Part shown: positions 13,898 through 21,695 of the stretch, piece after piece
Layout: each line of letters starts with the position of its first letter
Numbering within the stretch: position 1 is the stretch's first letter
Source of the DNA: Thermodesulfobacteriales bacterium
Lineage (GTDB): Bacteria; Desulfobacterota; Thermodesulfobacteria; Thermodesulfobacteriales; Thermodesulfatatoraceae
Length of the DNA: 41,768 nucleotides
Reading direction: 5' to 3'
NCBI GenBank assembly: GCA_026986115.1
Contig: JALSPG010000063.1
Span: 1 to 41,768 of the forward strand
The notes under the pieces: generated by a model
Seen by the model: only the letters and a program-made list of their open reading frames with translations
Database searches by the model: none
What the model was told of the DNA's origin: nothing
Program-made: the position numbers and the translations under genes

Positions 13898-15238
13898 TTA
13901 CGTGTTTTTGAGGGGTGGTTGTCCGGTTGACTCCAGAACCGACTGCCAGAAGCGACTCTTAAGATTGACGTGTTTTCTCCTGGTAACAGCTAATTTTAGT
14001 GGTACGTGTATATAACGATCGTTTAGATAGCTCACCATGAGACCGGTTTTTCCCGCCATGGCAGCATGGGTGGCATATTGTCCTAAAAAACCGCAATAAA
14101 TACGATCATCTACAATTGCAGGTACACTACGAATAATATAACTCGGATCAATGTAGCGCAGATAAATTTCTATTCCTTTTTGGGTAAAATATTCTTTAAT
14201 TTTCTCTTTTAAAAATTTCCCGATATCACCCAGTTTGAGATTTCCGGAAGCGTCATATTCCGGGGGGTCAGGGCGTACGTATTTCTGACCAGCCCCCTCA
14301 GCTACCACAATGACTGCATGTTTGCGAGTCTCGAGCCGTCTTTCTAAAGCAGCCAGAAGACCTTGAGGGGGCTCAATGTCGAAGTCTTCTTCCGGGATAA
14401 GACAAAAATTGACCTCTTTTCGGGCCAGGGTAGCCGCGGCTGCTATAAAGCCAGAATATCTTCCCATCACCTTTACCAGACCGATCCCGTTAGGCGCTGC
14501 TATAGCTTCGGTATGGGCACAACGAATAGCCTGACAGGCCATTTCTACTGCTGTATCGAATCCAAAAGTCTTGGAAATAAAAAAGATGTCATTATCAATA
14601 GTTTTGGGTACCGCTACTACCGCGATTTTGAGTTGTCGCTTATCAATTTCCTCTTTGATCTTGTTGGCAGCCCGGAAAGTTCCATCTCCGCCAATCATAA
14701 AAAGAATTTGAACGTTCATTCGCTCCAAGGCGTCAACAATTTCTTCAATGGGTTGGTGTCCTCGGGAAGTGCCAAGGATAGTACCTCCCAGTTCATGGAT
14801 GTTAGAGACTACTTCCGGGGTGAGCTCCAGAACGTCGTGGCCATATTTAGGAATAAAACCTTGTAGACCATAACGAATACCGAATATATGCCTTACACCA
14901 TAAGAATAATAAAGAGTTAAAACAATAGAACGAATAACATCGTTTATGCCCGGGCAAAGACCACCACAAGTAACGATAGCCGCCCTTGTCTTGGAAGGAT
15001 CAAAATAAATTTTGGGTCGCGGGCCTGCTAGCTCTGCCGTGGGAGGAAGTTTGCCTTGAGAAAGTGATTTTTCCAGATAGGCTTCAGATAATTTGAGACT
15101 TACACGCATATCATCAGTTACATAACAAAGGGGATCTTTTTGGAGCGGAGTATCCACCTTACAAGGCCCCAAGGTTTCGATATGTAGATCAAGTTCTTCT
15201 TCACTTATTTCTTCAAGTAATTCTAGTTGACATTCCAT
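13898..15238 (-). CDS. ATP-dependent 6-phosphofructokinase, long (group III-like) form
   Basis: This 446-aa cytoplasmic enzyme phosphorylates fructose-6-phosphate. It is longer than the 320-aa bacterial PfkA because of an N-terminal extension of about 80 residues. Visible motifs are TCGGLCPGINDVIR, GGDGTFRAA, PKTIDND and MGRYSGFIA. The Gly in GGDGT indicates ATP use, whereas pyrophosphate enzymes have GGDDS there. The Lys in PKTIDND is the residue usual in pyrophosphate enzymes. This mixed signature is known in the plant and Treponema TP0108-type ATP-dependent clade. ATG 15238 follows a strong AGGAGG. The gene lies 27 bases downstream of the epimerase gene. Confidence 0.92.
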   Translation of the reverse strand: MECQLELLEEISEEELDLHIETLGPCKVDTPLQKDPLCYVTDDMRVSLKLSEAYLEKSLSQGKLPPTAELAGPRPKIYFDPSKTRAAIVTCGGLCPGINDVIRSIVLTLYYSYGVRHIFGIRYGLQGFIPKYGHDVLELTPEVVSNIHELGGTILGTSRGHQPIEEIVDALERMNVQILFMIGGDGTFRAANKIKEEIDKRQLKIAVVAVPKTIDNDIFFISKTFGFDTAVEMACQAIRCAHTEAIAAPNGIGLVKVMGRYSGFIAAAATLARKEVNFCLIPEEDFDIEPPQGLLAALERRLETRKHAVIVVAEGAGQKYVRPDPPEYDASGNLKLGDIGKFLKEKIKEYFTQKGIEIYLRYIDPSYIIRSVPAIVDDRIYCGFLGQYATHAAMAGKTGLMVSYLNDRYIHVPLKLAVTRRKHVNLKSRFWQSVLESTGQPPLKNT

Positions 15239-15265
15239 TTTTGAACCTCCTGATCCTTTTATCGC

Positions 15266-16177
15266 TTATGAAGAAGAAATTTTTAAAAGATTTTTCAAGG
15301 CCTGCTCAATATCCGGAAACCGGAAGCGAAACCCTGCTTCCAAAAGTTTTTGGGGACGCGCCTTAACTCCTCCGAGAAAAAGTTCTGCTAACTCTCCGAA
15401 AATGAATTTCAAGGCCAACTTAGGCACAGGGAAGACAGCCGGCCTTTTTAAAACCTTTGCTAAAGCCTTAACGAATTCTTTCTGGCGTACTATCCCAGGG
15501 GAGACAAAGTTGAAAGGACCTTTTAGACTGTTTTTCTCAGCTAAAAAACAAGCAGCCTCACAAAGATCGCCAATGTGAATCCAGGGAAACCATTGCTCAC
15601 CAGAACCAAGTGGGCCTCCAAGACCTAATTTGAAGGGAAGAAGCATCTTTTTAAGAGCCCCGCCATCAGAGCCAAGAACAATCCCGAAACGCATCAAACA
15701 AACGCGTATTCCTCGTTTTTCTCCTTCTAGGGCCTCTTTTTCCCATTCCTGACATACTTGTGCCAAGAAATCTTTCCCCGGGGAGCTCTCCTCTGTAATT
15801 TCTTCCTCACCACGGTCGGCTCCGTAAAATCCAACGGCTGAAGCATTTAAAAGCACTGTACCTTTTGGCAGTGATGAAACTATCTGACGGGTAGCCTCCA
15901 CTCTGCTTTCTTTGATTAAACGTTTATAAGCTGGTGTCCAGCGCGAAAAGATATTGGCTCCCACAAGATTTACTACTACCTGGGCAGAAGCACATACTTC
16001 TTGCCAAGGACCAGGTCTCAAAGGATCTCCCAACACCGGGCGTGCCCCCGGAGGAAGCCGATCTTTTTTAGTAGGATGACGCACGAGAGCTTCTACCTCG
16101 AAACCCCGGGCTAAAAAAGCCCTCATAAGATGGGGGCCGATAAAACCCGTACCACCAGCCACAAAAACCTTCTTCAA
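15266..16177 (-). CDS. TIGR01777 family NAD-dependent epimerase-like protein
   Basis: This extended short-chain dehydrogenase/epimerase of 303 aa starts MKKVFVAGGTGFIGPHLMRAF, a Rossmann nucleotide-binding motif. NASAVGFYG and RFGIVLGSDGGALKKMLLPF are the family hallmarks shared with E. coli YfcH. SGEQWFPWIHIGDL and the C-terminal KLLEAGFRFRFP are also typical. The substrate is not known for this family. The start is TTG 16177, 8 bases after GGAGGAGG. It is the first gene of the minus-strand set with phosphofructokinase and manC. Confidence 0.92.
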   Translation of the reverse strand: MKKVFVAGGTGFIGPHLMRAFLARGFEVEALVRHPTKKDRLPPGARPVLGDPLRPGPWQEVCASAQVVVNLVGANIFSRWTPAYKRLIKESRVEATRQIVSSLPKGTVLLNASAVGFYGADRGEEEITEESSPGKDFLAQVCQEWEKEALEGEKRGIRVCLMRFGIVLGSDGGALKKMLLPFKLGLGGPLGSGEQWFPWIHIGDLCEAACFLAEKNSLKGPFNFVSPGIVRQKEFVKALAKVLKRPAVFPVPKLALKFIFGELAELFLGGVKARPQKLLEAGFRFRFPDIEQALKNLLKISSS

Positions 16178-16249
16178 AAGCCACCTCCTCCTTTAACTTT
16201 AGCGAAAAATTGGAATTTAATCCAATTTATTTCACAATTTATCAACAAG

Positions 16250-16358
16250 AGACTCCTCAAAATTGTCGAGATTAGTATGACAAGCACAACCGCAAGAAAT
16301 TGTTCCGAAAAACGGAGGATCCTCAAACGGGCCTTAAGAAAAAGCTTTGCAAAGGTTT
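16250..16358. repeat. decayed copy of the MITE-like element
   Basis: This non-coding stretch resembles the reverse complement of the element at 37588-37715. The 16-mer CAAGCACAACCGCAAG (16281-16296) is identical, and ACGGGCCTTAAGAAAA matches with one extra base. The right end TTTGCAAAGGTTT resembles the terminal repeat, while the left end (AGACTCCTCAAAAT) is degenerate. The ORF at 16174-16362 on the minus strand overlaps it and is probably spurious. The remainder of 16178-16565 holds a CCAAACTT/AAGTTTGG hairpin near 16390 and no supported gene. Confidence 0.6.
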
Positions 16359-16565
16359 CCAAACAAAATTATCCGTTCAAATTAGCGCCAAACTTTTCAA
16401 GTTTGGGATGTTTTTTGTGGAGATGATTTAGATCGGAAAAATCTTTTTAGTGGTCCAGGTTACGGAAAAGAAGTCCGGGACGGCCAAGAAGCGACCAAAA
16501 TCAAACTCGAATTATGGATATCGGAACCTATTTCCTCGGGGGAGAGTTTTGCTGAGCATATCATT

Positions 16566-16641
16566 TGGCTCCCCGGGCAGGACTCGAACCTGCAACCTAC
16601 GGGTTAACAGCCCGCCGCTCTGCCGATTGAGCTACCGGGGA
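16566..16641 (-). tRNA. tRNA-Asn (GTT)
   Basis: On the minus strand TCCCCGG pairs with CCGGGGA, followed by discriminator G and encoded CCA, 76 bases in all. The anticodon loop CTGTTAA gives GTT. The D-arm (AGCTCAATCGGCAGAGC) and T-arm (GCAGGTTCGAGTCCTGC) are regular. The plus-strand ORF at 16450-16647 is a tRNA shadow. Confidence 0.97.
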
Positions 16642-16651
16642 AACTGACGCA

Positions 16652-16680
16652 AAAATATCTCTCTTAAGAGCTGCTGTCAA
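16652..16680 (-). promoter_or_regulatory. sigma-70 promoter of tRNA-Asn
   Basis: On the minus strand TTGACA is followed after 17 bases by TATTTT, ending 10 bases before the tRNA. It is a near-consensus housekeeping promoter. Confidence 0.8.
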
Positions 16681-16940
16681 GATGGTAATTGGCCATATGT
16701 AAGCCCGTTTTTTTGTTCGAAAAGATAGGAAAGATTGCTGTTCCTTGCGTCTTTTTGATGAATTTATATTTTGGCAGTTTATAGATAATTCGGATTTTCC
16801 TTTCTCTTTTAAAGAATACTTTTTGACTCTGAAATAGCTAATATAAGTTTTTAAAAAATATTAAAGTTGGTCTTTTGGAGTATCGATTTAATAAGATGAT
16901 AATTAGAGACCTTTTGGAGATTATCAAGTTAGTGTTACAA

Positions 16941-16984
16941 GCCAAACTGTCTGGGGGTTAGGTAGCGATATTAAAAAGTTTGGC
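16941..16984 (+). promoter_or_regulatory. stem-loop in the leader of the HD-GYP gene
   Basis: GCCAAACT and AGTTTGGC form a perfect 8-bp stem around a 28-base loop with a purine-rich segment (CTGGGGGTTAGGTAG), 30 bases before the start at 17015. No T-tract follows. It does not match the c-di-GMP riboswitch consensus I know. In the same 373-base gap (16642-17014), CTTTTGGAG occurs twice, near 16875 and 16913. Nothing else is recognised there beyond the tRNA-Asn promoter. Confidence 0.35.
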
Positions 16985-17014
16985 AGAAATTCTTAAATAA
17001 AAGGCTTTACGGAT

Positions 17015-18298
17015 ATGGTTAAGACAGGCAAGATCGTTTTGCACAAAGTTCCGGAAGAATCTTTTCCAGAAATTATTGCTTTTCTGGCCCCTTATGTCTC
17101 AGATAATGGGGTAAAAATTGCCGAAAAACTTGCGAAGACCCCTTCTGTCTTGCAAGAAGATATCTCCCTAGAAGAGGCCGAAATATTGCTTCAAGGTCTT
17201 AAAGCTTTGGGAGCCGAGGCCAGTTTTGAACCTCAAGAGGTTCCCAAATCCCAAAAACGTGAAGAAATTTGCCAGGAAAGATCGAAGGATTTTACCCCTT
17301 CTCTCCTCAAAGAAAATAGAGAAGGATCCCGGTTTTCTTTCCGAGAACGTATTCTTGAGGAAGTCCTCAAAGTAAACAAGGAATTTTGGCTTATTCTTTC
17401 TTTAGTAATCCTTACGGCATTAATGAATTATCTGGTAGATTCTCAGCGCCTCCTTCTCAGCCTTTATACCTTACCAACTGTTTTTTCGGCTTATTATTTT
17501 GGTAAAAGACATGCTGTTTTTACCGCTTTTGCGAGTATCTTGATGGTTATTTTTGTGCTTCATTTCTTTCCCCAAATTTTTTCAGAAAAACCAATTTTAT
17601 CTTTTCAAAATGGTGGCTGGCGCGATTTAGCTATCTGGGGAGGTACTCTTCTTATTACAGCCTATGCTATGGGGACCCTTTATGATCATTATCGAAGCAA
17701 AATGAAAGAACTTCAAAAAACATATCGGGGCATTTTGGTTATTTTGAGACATTTTATCTCCCAGGACGAATATACTGAAAATCACTGCTATCGTGTTTCC
17801 GTTTATGCCGTCAGAATTGCCCAATATTTGGGTCTGCCTGATGAAAGAATTGAAGATTTAAGGGCTGCAGCCCTTTTACATGATCTTGGTAAACTCAAAA
17901 TAAGCCGGGAAATACTCTATAAAGCAGCCAAACTTACCCAAGAAGAGTTTGAAGAAGTTAAAAAACACGTTTCTTCTAGCACGGAAATTCTTGAACCCTT
18001 AGAAGGGGCCCTTGGGCGGGTGATCCCTATTGTTCTTGCTCATCATGAAAAATGTGATGGAACAGGATACCTGGGGCTTCGTTGTGATGAGATTCCCCTG
18101 GAGGCTAGGATCTTGGCAGTAGCTGACGTTTACGACGCTCTTGTTAGCGATCGTCCTTATCGTAAAGGTCTTCCTCCTTTTGAGGCCAAAGAGATCATCG
18201 TTAGAGGCTCAGGCAAACATTTTGATCCTCTCGTAGTAAAAGCTTTTGTGCGGGCCTTTGAAGCTGGCGAAATGGAAATCCCCAAGATCGTTCTCTAG
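17015..18298 (+). CDS. HD-GYP domain cyclic-di-GMP phosphodiesterase, membrane-bound
   Basis: This 427-aa protein has a soluble N-terminal domain (about 1-90; EEAEILLQGLKALGAEA) and three or four membrane helices (about 125-240). Its C-terminal HD-GYP domain (about 245-425) shows HDLGKLKI for the HD pair, HHEKCDGTGYLG in place of the usual HHExxDGxGYP, and ADVYDALVSDRPYR. The third residue of the GYP signature is Leu. The N-terminal segment resembles a short domain that several thermophiles place before signalling modules, but I cannot name it. It is the first of four co-oriented genes, with a stem-loop upstream. Confidence 0.9.
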   Translation: MVKTGKIVLHKVPEESFPEIIAFLAPYVSDNGVKIAEKLAKTPSVLQEDISLEEAEILLQGLKALGAEASFEPQEVPKSQKREEICQERSKDFTPSLLKENREGSRFSFRERILEEVLKVNKEFWLILSLVILTALMNYLVDSQRLLLSLYTLPTVFSAYYFGKRHAVFTAFASILMVIFVLHFFPQIFSEKPILSFQNGGWRDLAIWGGTLLITAYAMGTLYDHYRSKMKELQKTYRGILVILRHFISQDEYTENHCYRVSVYAVRIAQYLGLPDERIEDLRAAALLHDLGKLKISREILYKAAKLTQEEFEEVKKHVSSSTEILEPLEGALGRVIPIVLAHHEKCDGTGYLGLRCDEIPLEARILAVADVYDALVSDRPYRKGLPPFEAKEIIVRGSGKHFDPLVVKAFVRAFEAGEMEIPKIVL

Positions 18299-18335
18299 AT
18301 GACAAATCTTTCGGAGATTGTTAGAAAAATGATTC

Positions 18336-18959
18336 ATGATAAAAGGCGATGGATACGAATTGCGGGTGTGTCGGAGTGCTGCCTGTCCTATGGCAGCAGT
18401 GGAGGCTGAGAGCTTGGTCTCTCGCCTTAAGGTTCTCCTAGATACCGCCTCCTTAGGCGAATTTTACCGTTCCCTTTCTCTTAAAGATCAGAAACGTTAT
18501 CGTTTCCGGGTGGCCCTGTCTGCTTGCCCTAATGCTTGTACTCAGGTTCAAATTGCAGATTTTGGCCTCATTGGCCAAGTGGTACCTCAACTTGCGGGAG
18601 AATGTGTAGCTTGTGGTGTCTGTGAAGAAGTATGTGAGGAGGGGGCTGTTACCCTTCAAGATAGATGGCCTCTTTTTGATACAGAACGTTGTCTTAATTG
18701 TGGCCTTTGTATAAAGGCCTGCCCTAAACAGGTATTAGCAGCAGAAGTCAAAGGATACAAAGTTTTAGTAGGAGGGAAATTAGGCAGACACCCCCAATTG
18801 GCTAAGGAGGTCGTGGCCCTGACTAGTGAGGAAGAAGTTCTTCACCTTCTTGAACGTACTCTTTCTTTTTACCGTAAATATTGTCGCCGCGGAGAAAGAT
18901 TAGGGGTAATTATAAACCGTTTAGGATGGGAAAATTTTTTGGCTTTTGTTCGCCGGTAA
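18336..18959 (+). CDS. sulfite/nitrite-reductase-like 4Fe-4S protein with ferredoxin domain
   Basis: This 207-aa cytoplasmic redox protein resembles a piece of the siroheme/4Fe-4S domain of sulfite and nitrite reductases. VCRSAACP (Cys12, Cys17) and SACPNACTQVQIADFGLIG supply the four cysteines. Two ferredoxin clusters follow, CVACGVCEEVCEEGA and CLNCGLCIKACP. The tail KVLVGGKLGRHPQLAKEV is also typical of reductase C termini. The usual N-terminal reductase half is absent, so it is either a stand-alone electron carrier or a small reductase-like protein, not a proven sulfite reductase. It lies 37 bases after the HD-GYP gene and 3 bases before uvrA. Confidence 0.85.
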   Translation: MIKGDGYELRVCRSAACPMAAVEAESLVSRLKVLLDTASLGEFYRSLSLKDQKRYRFRVALSACPNACTQVQIADFGLIGQVVPQLAGECVACGVCEEVCEEGAVTLQDRWPLFDTERCLNCGLCIKACPKQVLAAEVKGYKVLVGGKLGRHPQLAKEVVALTSEEEVLHLLERTLSFYRKYCRRGERLGVIINRLGWENFLAFVRR

Positions 18960-18962
18960 ATT

Positions 18963-21695
18963 GTGACCTCTATTAAAATCTCCAAAGTTAGACAACATAA
19001 TCTCAAAGGATTCGACCTCGAAATCCCTCTCTATAAGGTTACAGTTGTTACCGGAGTTTCAGGGGCAGGTAAATCTACTCTTGTTTTTGATGTCCTTTAT
19101 GCTGAGGGGCAACGCCGCTACGTAGAGACCTTCTCTATTTATCTGCGTCAATATCTTGAGCGTTTACCTCGACCCCGAGTAGAAGAAATTTCTTCCATCC
19201 CTCCGGCCATTGCCATTGGTCAAACTAACCCTGTTAAGAGTTCTCGTTCTACAGTGGGGACTCTTACAGAGATTACAAACTTTGCCAAAATGCTTTATTT
19301 CCGCGCTGCCAAGCCCTTCTGCCCCCTGTGTCAAAGAGAGATTGAAGTAGTAGGTGCTACTGAAGCTGCTCAAAAAATTTTGGCCCAACTTAGGGGCCAA
19401 CAGGTTGTGCTAACGGCTCCGGTAAAAGTTAAAGAAGATGTCTCCCTCTTAAAGGAGGGGCTTTTGCAAGCGGGTTATTTTCGGCTGTTCTGGGAAGGAA
19501 AGGTCTGTGATCTTGAGGAGTTTGAAACCTTACCGCCAGAAGCTGAAATAGTACTTGATCGTCTTAAACCAAGTGCAGAAGACCTTTCTCGCTTGGTTGA
19601 GGCCTGCGAGAGGGCTTTTACCCTTGCCGGAGAGATACGCGTTCACCTTCCCTACGGCAAAGAAATTCGTTTTACCAATAAGCCGCGTTGTCCATATTGT
19701 AACTATACTTTTCCCAAAAAGACTCCCAACTTGTTCTCTTTCAATAGTCCTTTGGGAGCCTGTCCTGAATGTCGCGGTTTTGGCCGCGTAATCGATATTG
19801 ACTGGGATCTTGTTATTCCTGATCCGGAAAAGAGCCTCGCCGAGGGCGCCATAAGTATCCTTTCCATGCCTTCTTTTTGGGAAGATGAAGAAGAGCTATT
19901 TGAGTATTGTCGTCGTCAGGGGATTCCTCTTAATAAGCCCTGGAAAGAACTTCCCGCCTCTATCCGAGAAAAAATTCTTTATGGAGATGGAAGGTGGTAC
20001 GGGATAAAAGGCATTTTCGATTGGCTAGAAACTAAACGCTATAAAGCCCACATCCGCATCCTGCTTTCTCGCTACCGGGCTTATTTACCCTGTCCCCGGT
20101 GTAAAGGTGCGCGCTTTAAATCGGAAACCTTGCTGTATAAATTTCAAGGGCTTGATATTGCCTCTTTTTATTCCCTTTCCGTAAAAGAAGCATGGCAATT
20201 TATCTCAGAAGCCCTTAAAGGGGACTTTGATCGAGCCACAATCCTTCTCCTGCAGGAGCTTGAAAGACGTCTCAAATATCTAAACGAGGTAGGACTTTCT
20301 TACCTTAGTCTTGACCGGCAAAGTCGTACTCTTTCAGGAGGGGAGGTGGCCAGGGCTTTACTCACCCGCGCCCTTTCTTCGGAGTTGGTAGAAACACTCT
20401 ATCTTTTCGATGAACCCACTACCGGGCTTCATCCTCGAGATACCGCTCGCATCATTTCTTTTTTGAAGAACCTTGCGGACAGACAAAATACGGTGGTGGT
20501 GATAGAACATGATCCCGAAATCATCTTGGCCGCTGAAAACGTCATAGATTTAGGGCCTGGAGCTGGCGAGCAGGGGGGAAGGCTTCTTTTTGCGGGCCCA
20601 GGGAAGGAGCTCCTTCAAAAGGATACCCCTACCAGCCGCACTTTAAAGTTGGTCCGCACACCAAAAAAGCTTGCTCCTCTGGTTTTACCTACTAAGGAGT
20701 TTTTCAAAGTTTTAGGGGCTTCAGCACACAACCTCAAAAATATTGATGTTTCTTTTCCTTTGGGAAGCTTTACAGTTATTACAGGAGTTTCTGGTTCAGG
20801 GAAATCTTCCCTCCTGGAGTATGTTCTTTACCGCGGCCTTAAGCGACTTAAGGGAGAGGCTACCGAACCTCCGGGGTCTTTTACTGGTTTTGAGGGAGCT
20901 GACAGAATTAAGCAAGTGCTTCTTATTGACCAGAGCCCTCTTGCCAAATCTCCACGGGCCAATCCTGCTACTTATCTTAAGGTCTATGATCTCATCCGCA
21001 AAATTTTTGCCGGAAAACCTCTGGCCAAAGAAAGGGGGCTTTCAGTTGCGACCTTTTCTTTTAATTCTCCTGAGGGGCAATGTCCTCATTGTGGAGGGCT
21101 TGGGGTAGAAGTGGTGGAGATGCAATTTCTTTCGGATCTTTATTTTCCTTGTCCGGTTTGTCGGGGAAGCCGCTTTCGGGAAGAGGTTTTAGCTATCACG
21201 CACAGGGGGAAGAACATTGCTCAAGTTCTTGCCCTTACTATCGACGAGGCCGTAGAGTTTTTTTCTGAACACGAAGAGTTAAGGCGAAGGCTCGCTGCGG
21301 CCCAAGCTGTAGGGCTTGGTTATTTAAAATTAGGCCAACCTTTGAACACCCTTTCTGGTGGGGAGGCACAACGATTAAAGATTGCCCGCTACCTTTTTCT
21401 GGAACAAGGCAGCGGGCACCTTTTTCTCCTCGATGAGCCCACGGTTGGTCTCCATTTTATGGATGTCGAAAGGCTTTTAGAAGCTTTCAAAGCCTTACTA
21501 GAAGCAGGAAATACTATCATCGTGGTAGAACACCATCTGGAGCTTTTAAGAAGGGCAAGCTGGATTGTGGATCTTGGTCCAGAAGGTGGAAGTCAGGGAG
21601 GAGAGCTTCTTTATGAAGGTCCTCCTGAAGAGCTTCTCAATCTTCAAACGCCAACAGCCGTATGGCTGCGAAAATATCTTGAAGGAACTCTTTGA
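18963..21695 (+). CDS. uvrA: UvrA paralogue 1 (910 aa, with insertion domain)
   Basis: This ABC-type ATPase of nucleotide excision repair finds DNA damage with UvrB. The first half has Walker [10 protein letters not shown], the [10 protein letters not shown] segment, the CPLC and CPYC zinc modules, LSGGEVARALL and [13 protein letters not shown]. The second half has GVSGSGKSS, the CPHCGGLG...CPVCRG zinc finger, [12 protein letters not shown] and LLDEPTVGLH. It keeps an insertion-domain-like region (IFDWLETKRYKAHIRILLSRY). The region corresponding to the UvrB-binding domain (VKVKEDVSLLKEGLLQAG) looks divergent. It starts at GTG 18963. It is followed with a one-base overlap by a second uvrA-like gene. 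Confidence 0.93.
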   Translation: MTSIKISKVRQHNLKGFDLEIPLYKVTVVTGVSGAGKSTLVFDVLYAEGQRRYVETFSIYLRQYLERLPRPRVEEISSIPPAIAIGQTNPVKSSRSTVGTLTEITNFAKMLYFRAAKPFCPLCQREIEVVGATEAAQKILAQLRGQQVVLTAPVKVKEDVSLLKEGLLQAGYFRLFWEGKVCDLEEFETLPPEAEIVLDRLKPSAEDLSRLVEACERAFTLAGEIRVHLPYGKEIRFTNKPRCPYCNYTFPKKTPNLFSFNSPLGACPECRGFGRVIDIDWDLVIPDPEKSLAEGAISILSMPSFWEDEEELFEYCRRQGIPLNKPWKELPASIREKILYGDGRWYGIKGIFDWLETKRYKAHIRILLSRYRAYLPCPRCKGARFKSETLLYKFQGLDIASFYSLSVKEAWQFISEALKGDFDRATILLLQELERRLKYLNEVGLSYLSLDRQSRTLSGGEVARALLTRALSSELVETLYLFDEPTTGLHPRDTARIISFLKNLADRQNTVVVIEHDPEIILAAENVIDLGPGAGEQGGRLLFAGPGKELLQKDTPTSRTLKLVRTPKKLAPLVLPTKEFFKVLGASAHNLKNIDVSFPLGSFTVITGVSGSGKSSLLEYVLYRGLKRLKGEATEPPGSFTGFEGADRIKQVLLIDQSPLAKSPRANPATYLKVYDLIRKIFAGKPLAKERGLSVATFSFNSPEGQCPHCGGLGVEVVEMQFLSDLYFPCPVCRGSRFREEVLAITHRGKNIAQVLALTIDEAVEFFSEHEELRRRLAAAQAVGLGYLKLGQPLNTLSGGEAQRLKIARYLFLEQGSGHLFLLDEPTVGLHFMDVERLLEAFKALLEAGNTIIVVEHHLELLRRASWIVDLGPEGGSQGGELLYEGPPEELLNLQTPTAVWLRKYLEGTL

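Noticed and set aside
16174-16362. 62-aa minus-strand ORF with a hydrophobic stretch
   Set aside because: It overlaps the decayed MITE copy and has no ribosome site or neighbour support.
16450-16647. 65-aa plus-strand ORF ending PPLCRLSYRGN
   Set aside because: It is the reverse strand of tRNA-Asn, a common false prediction.
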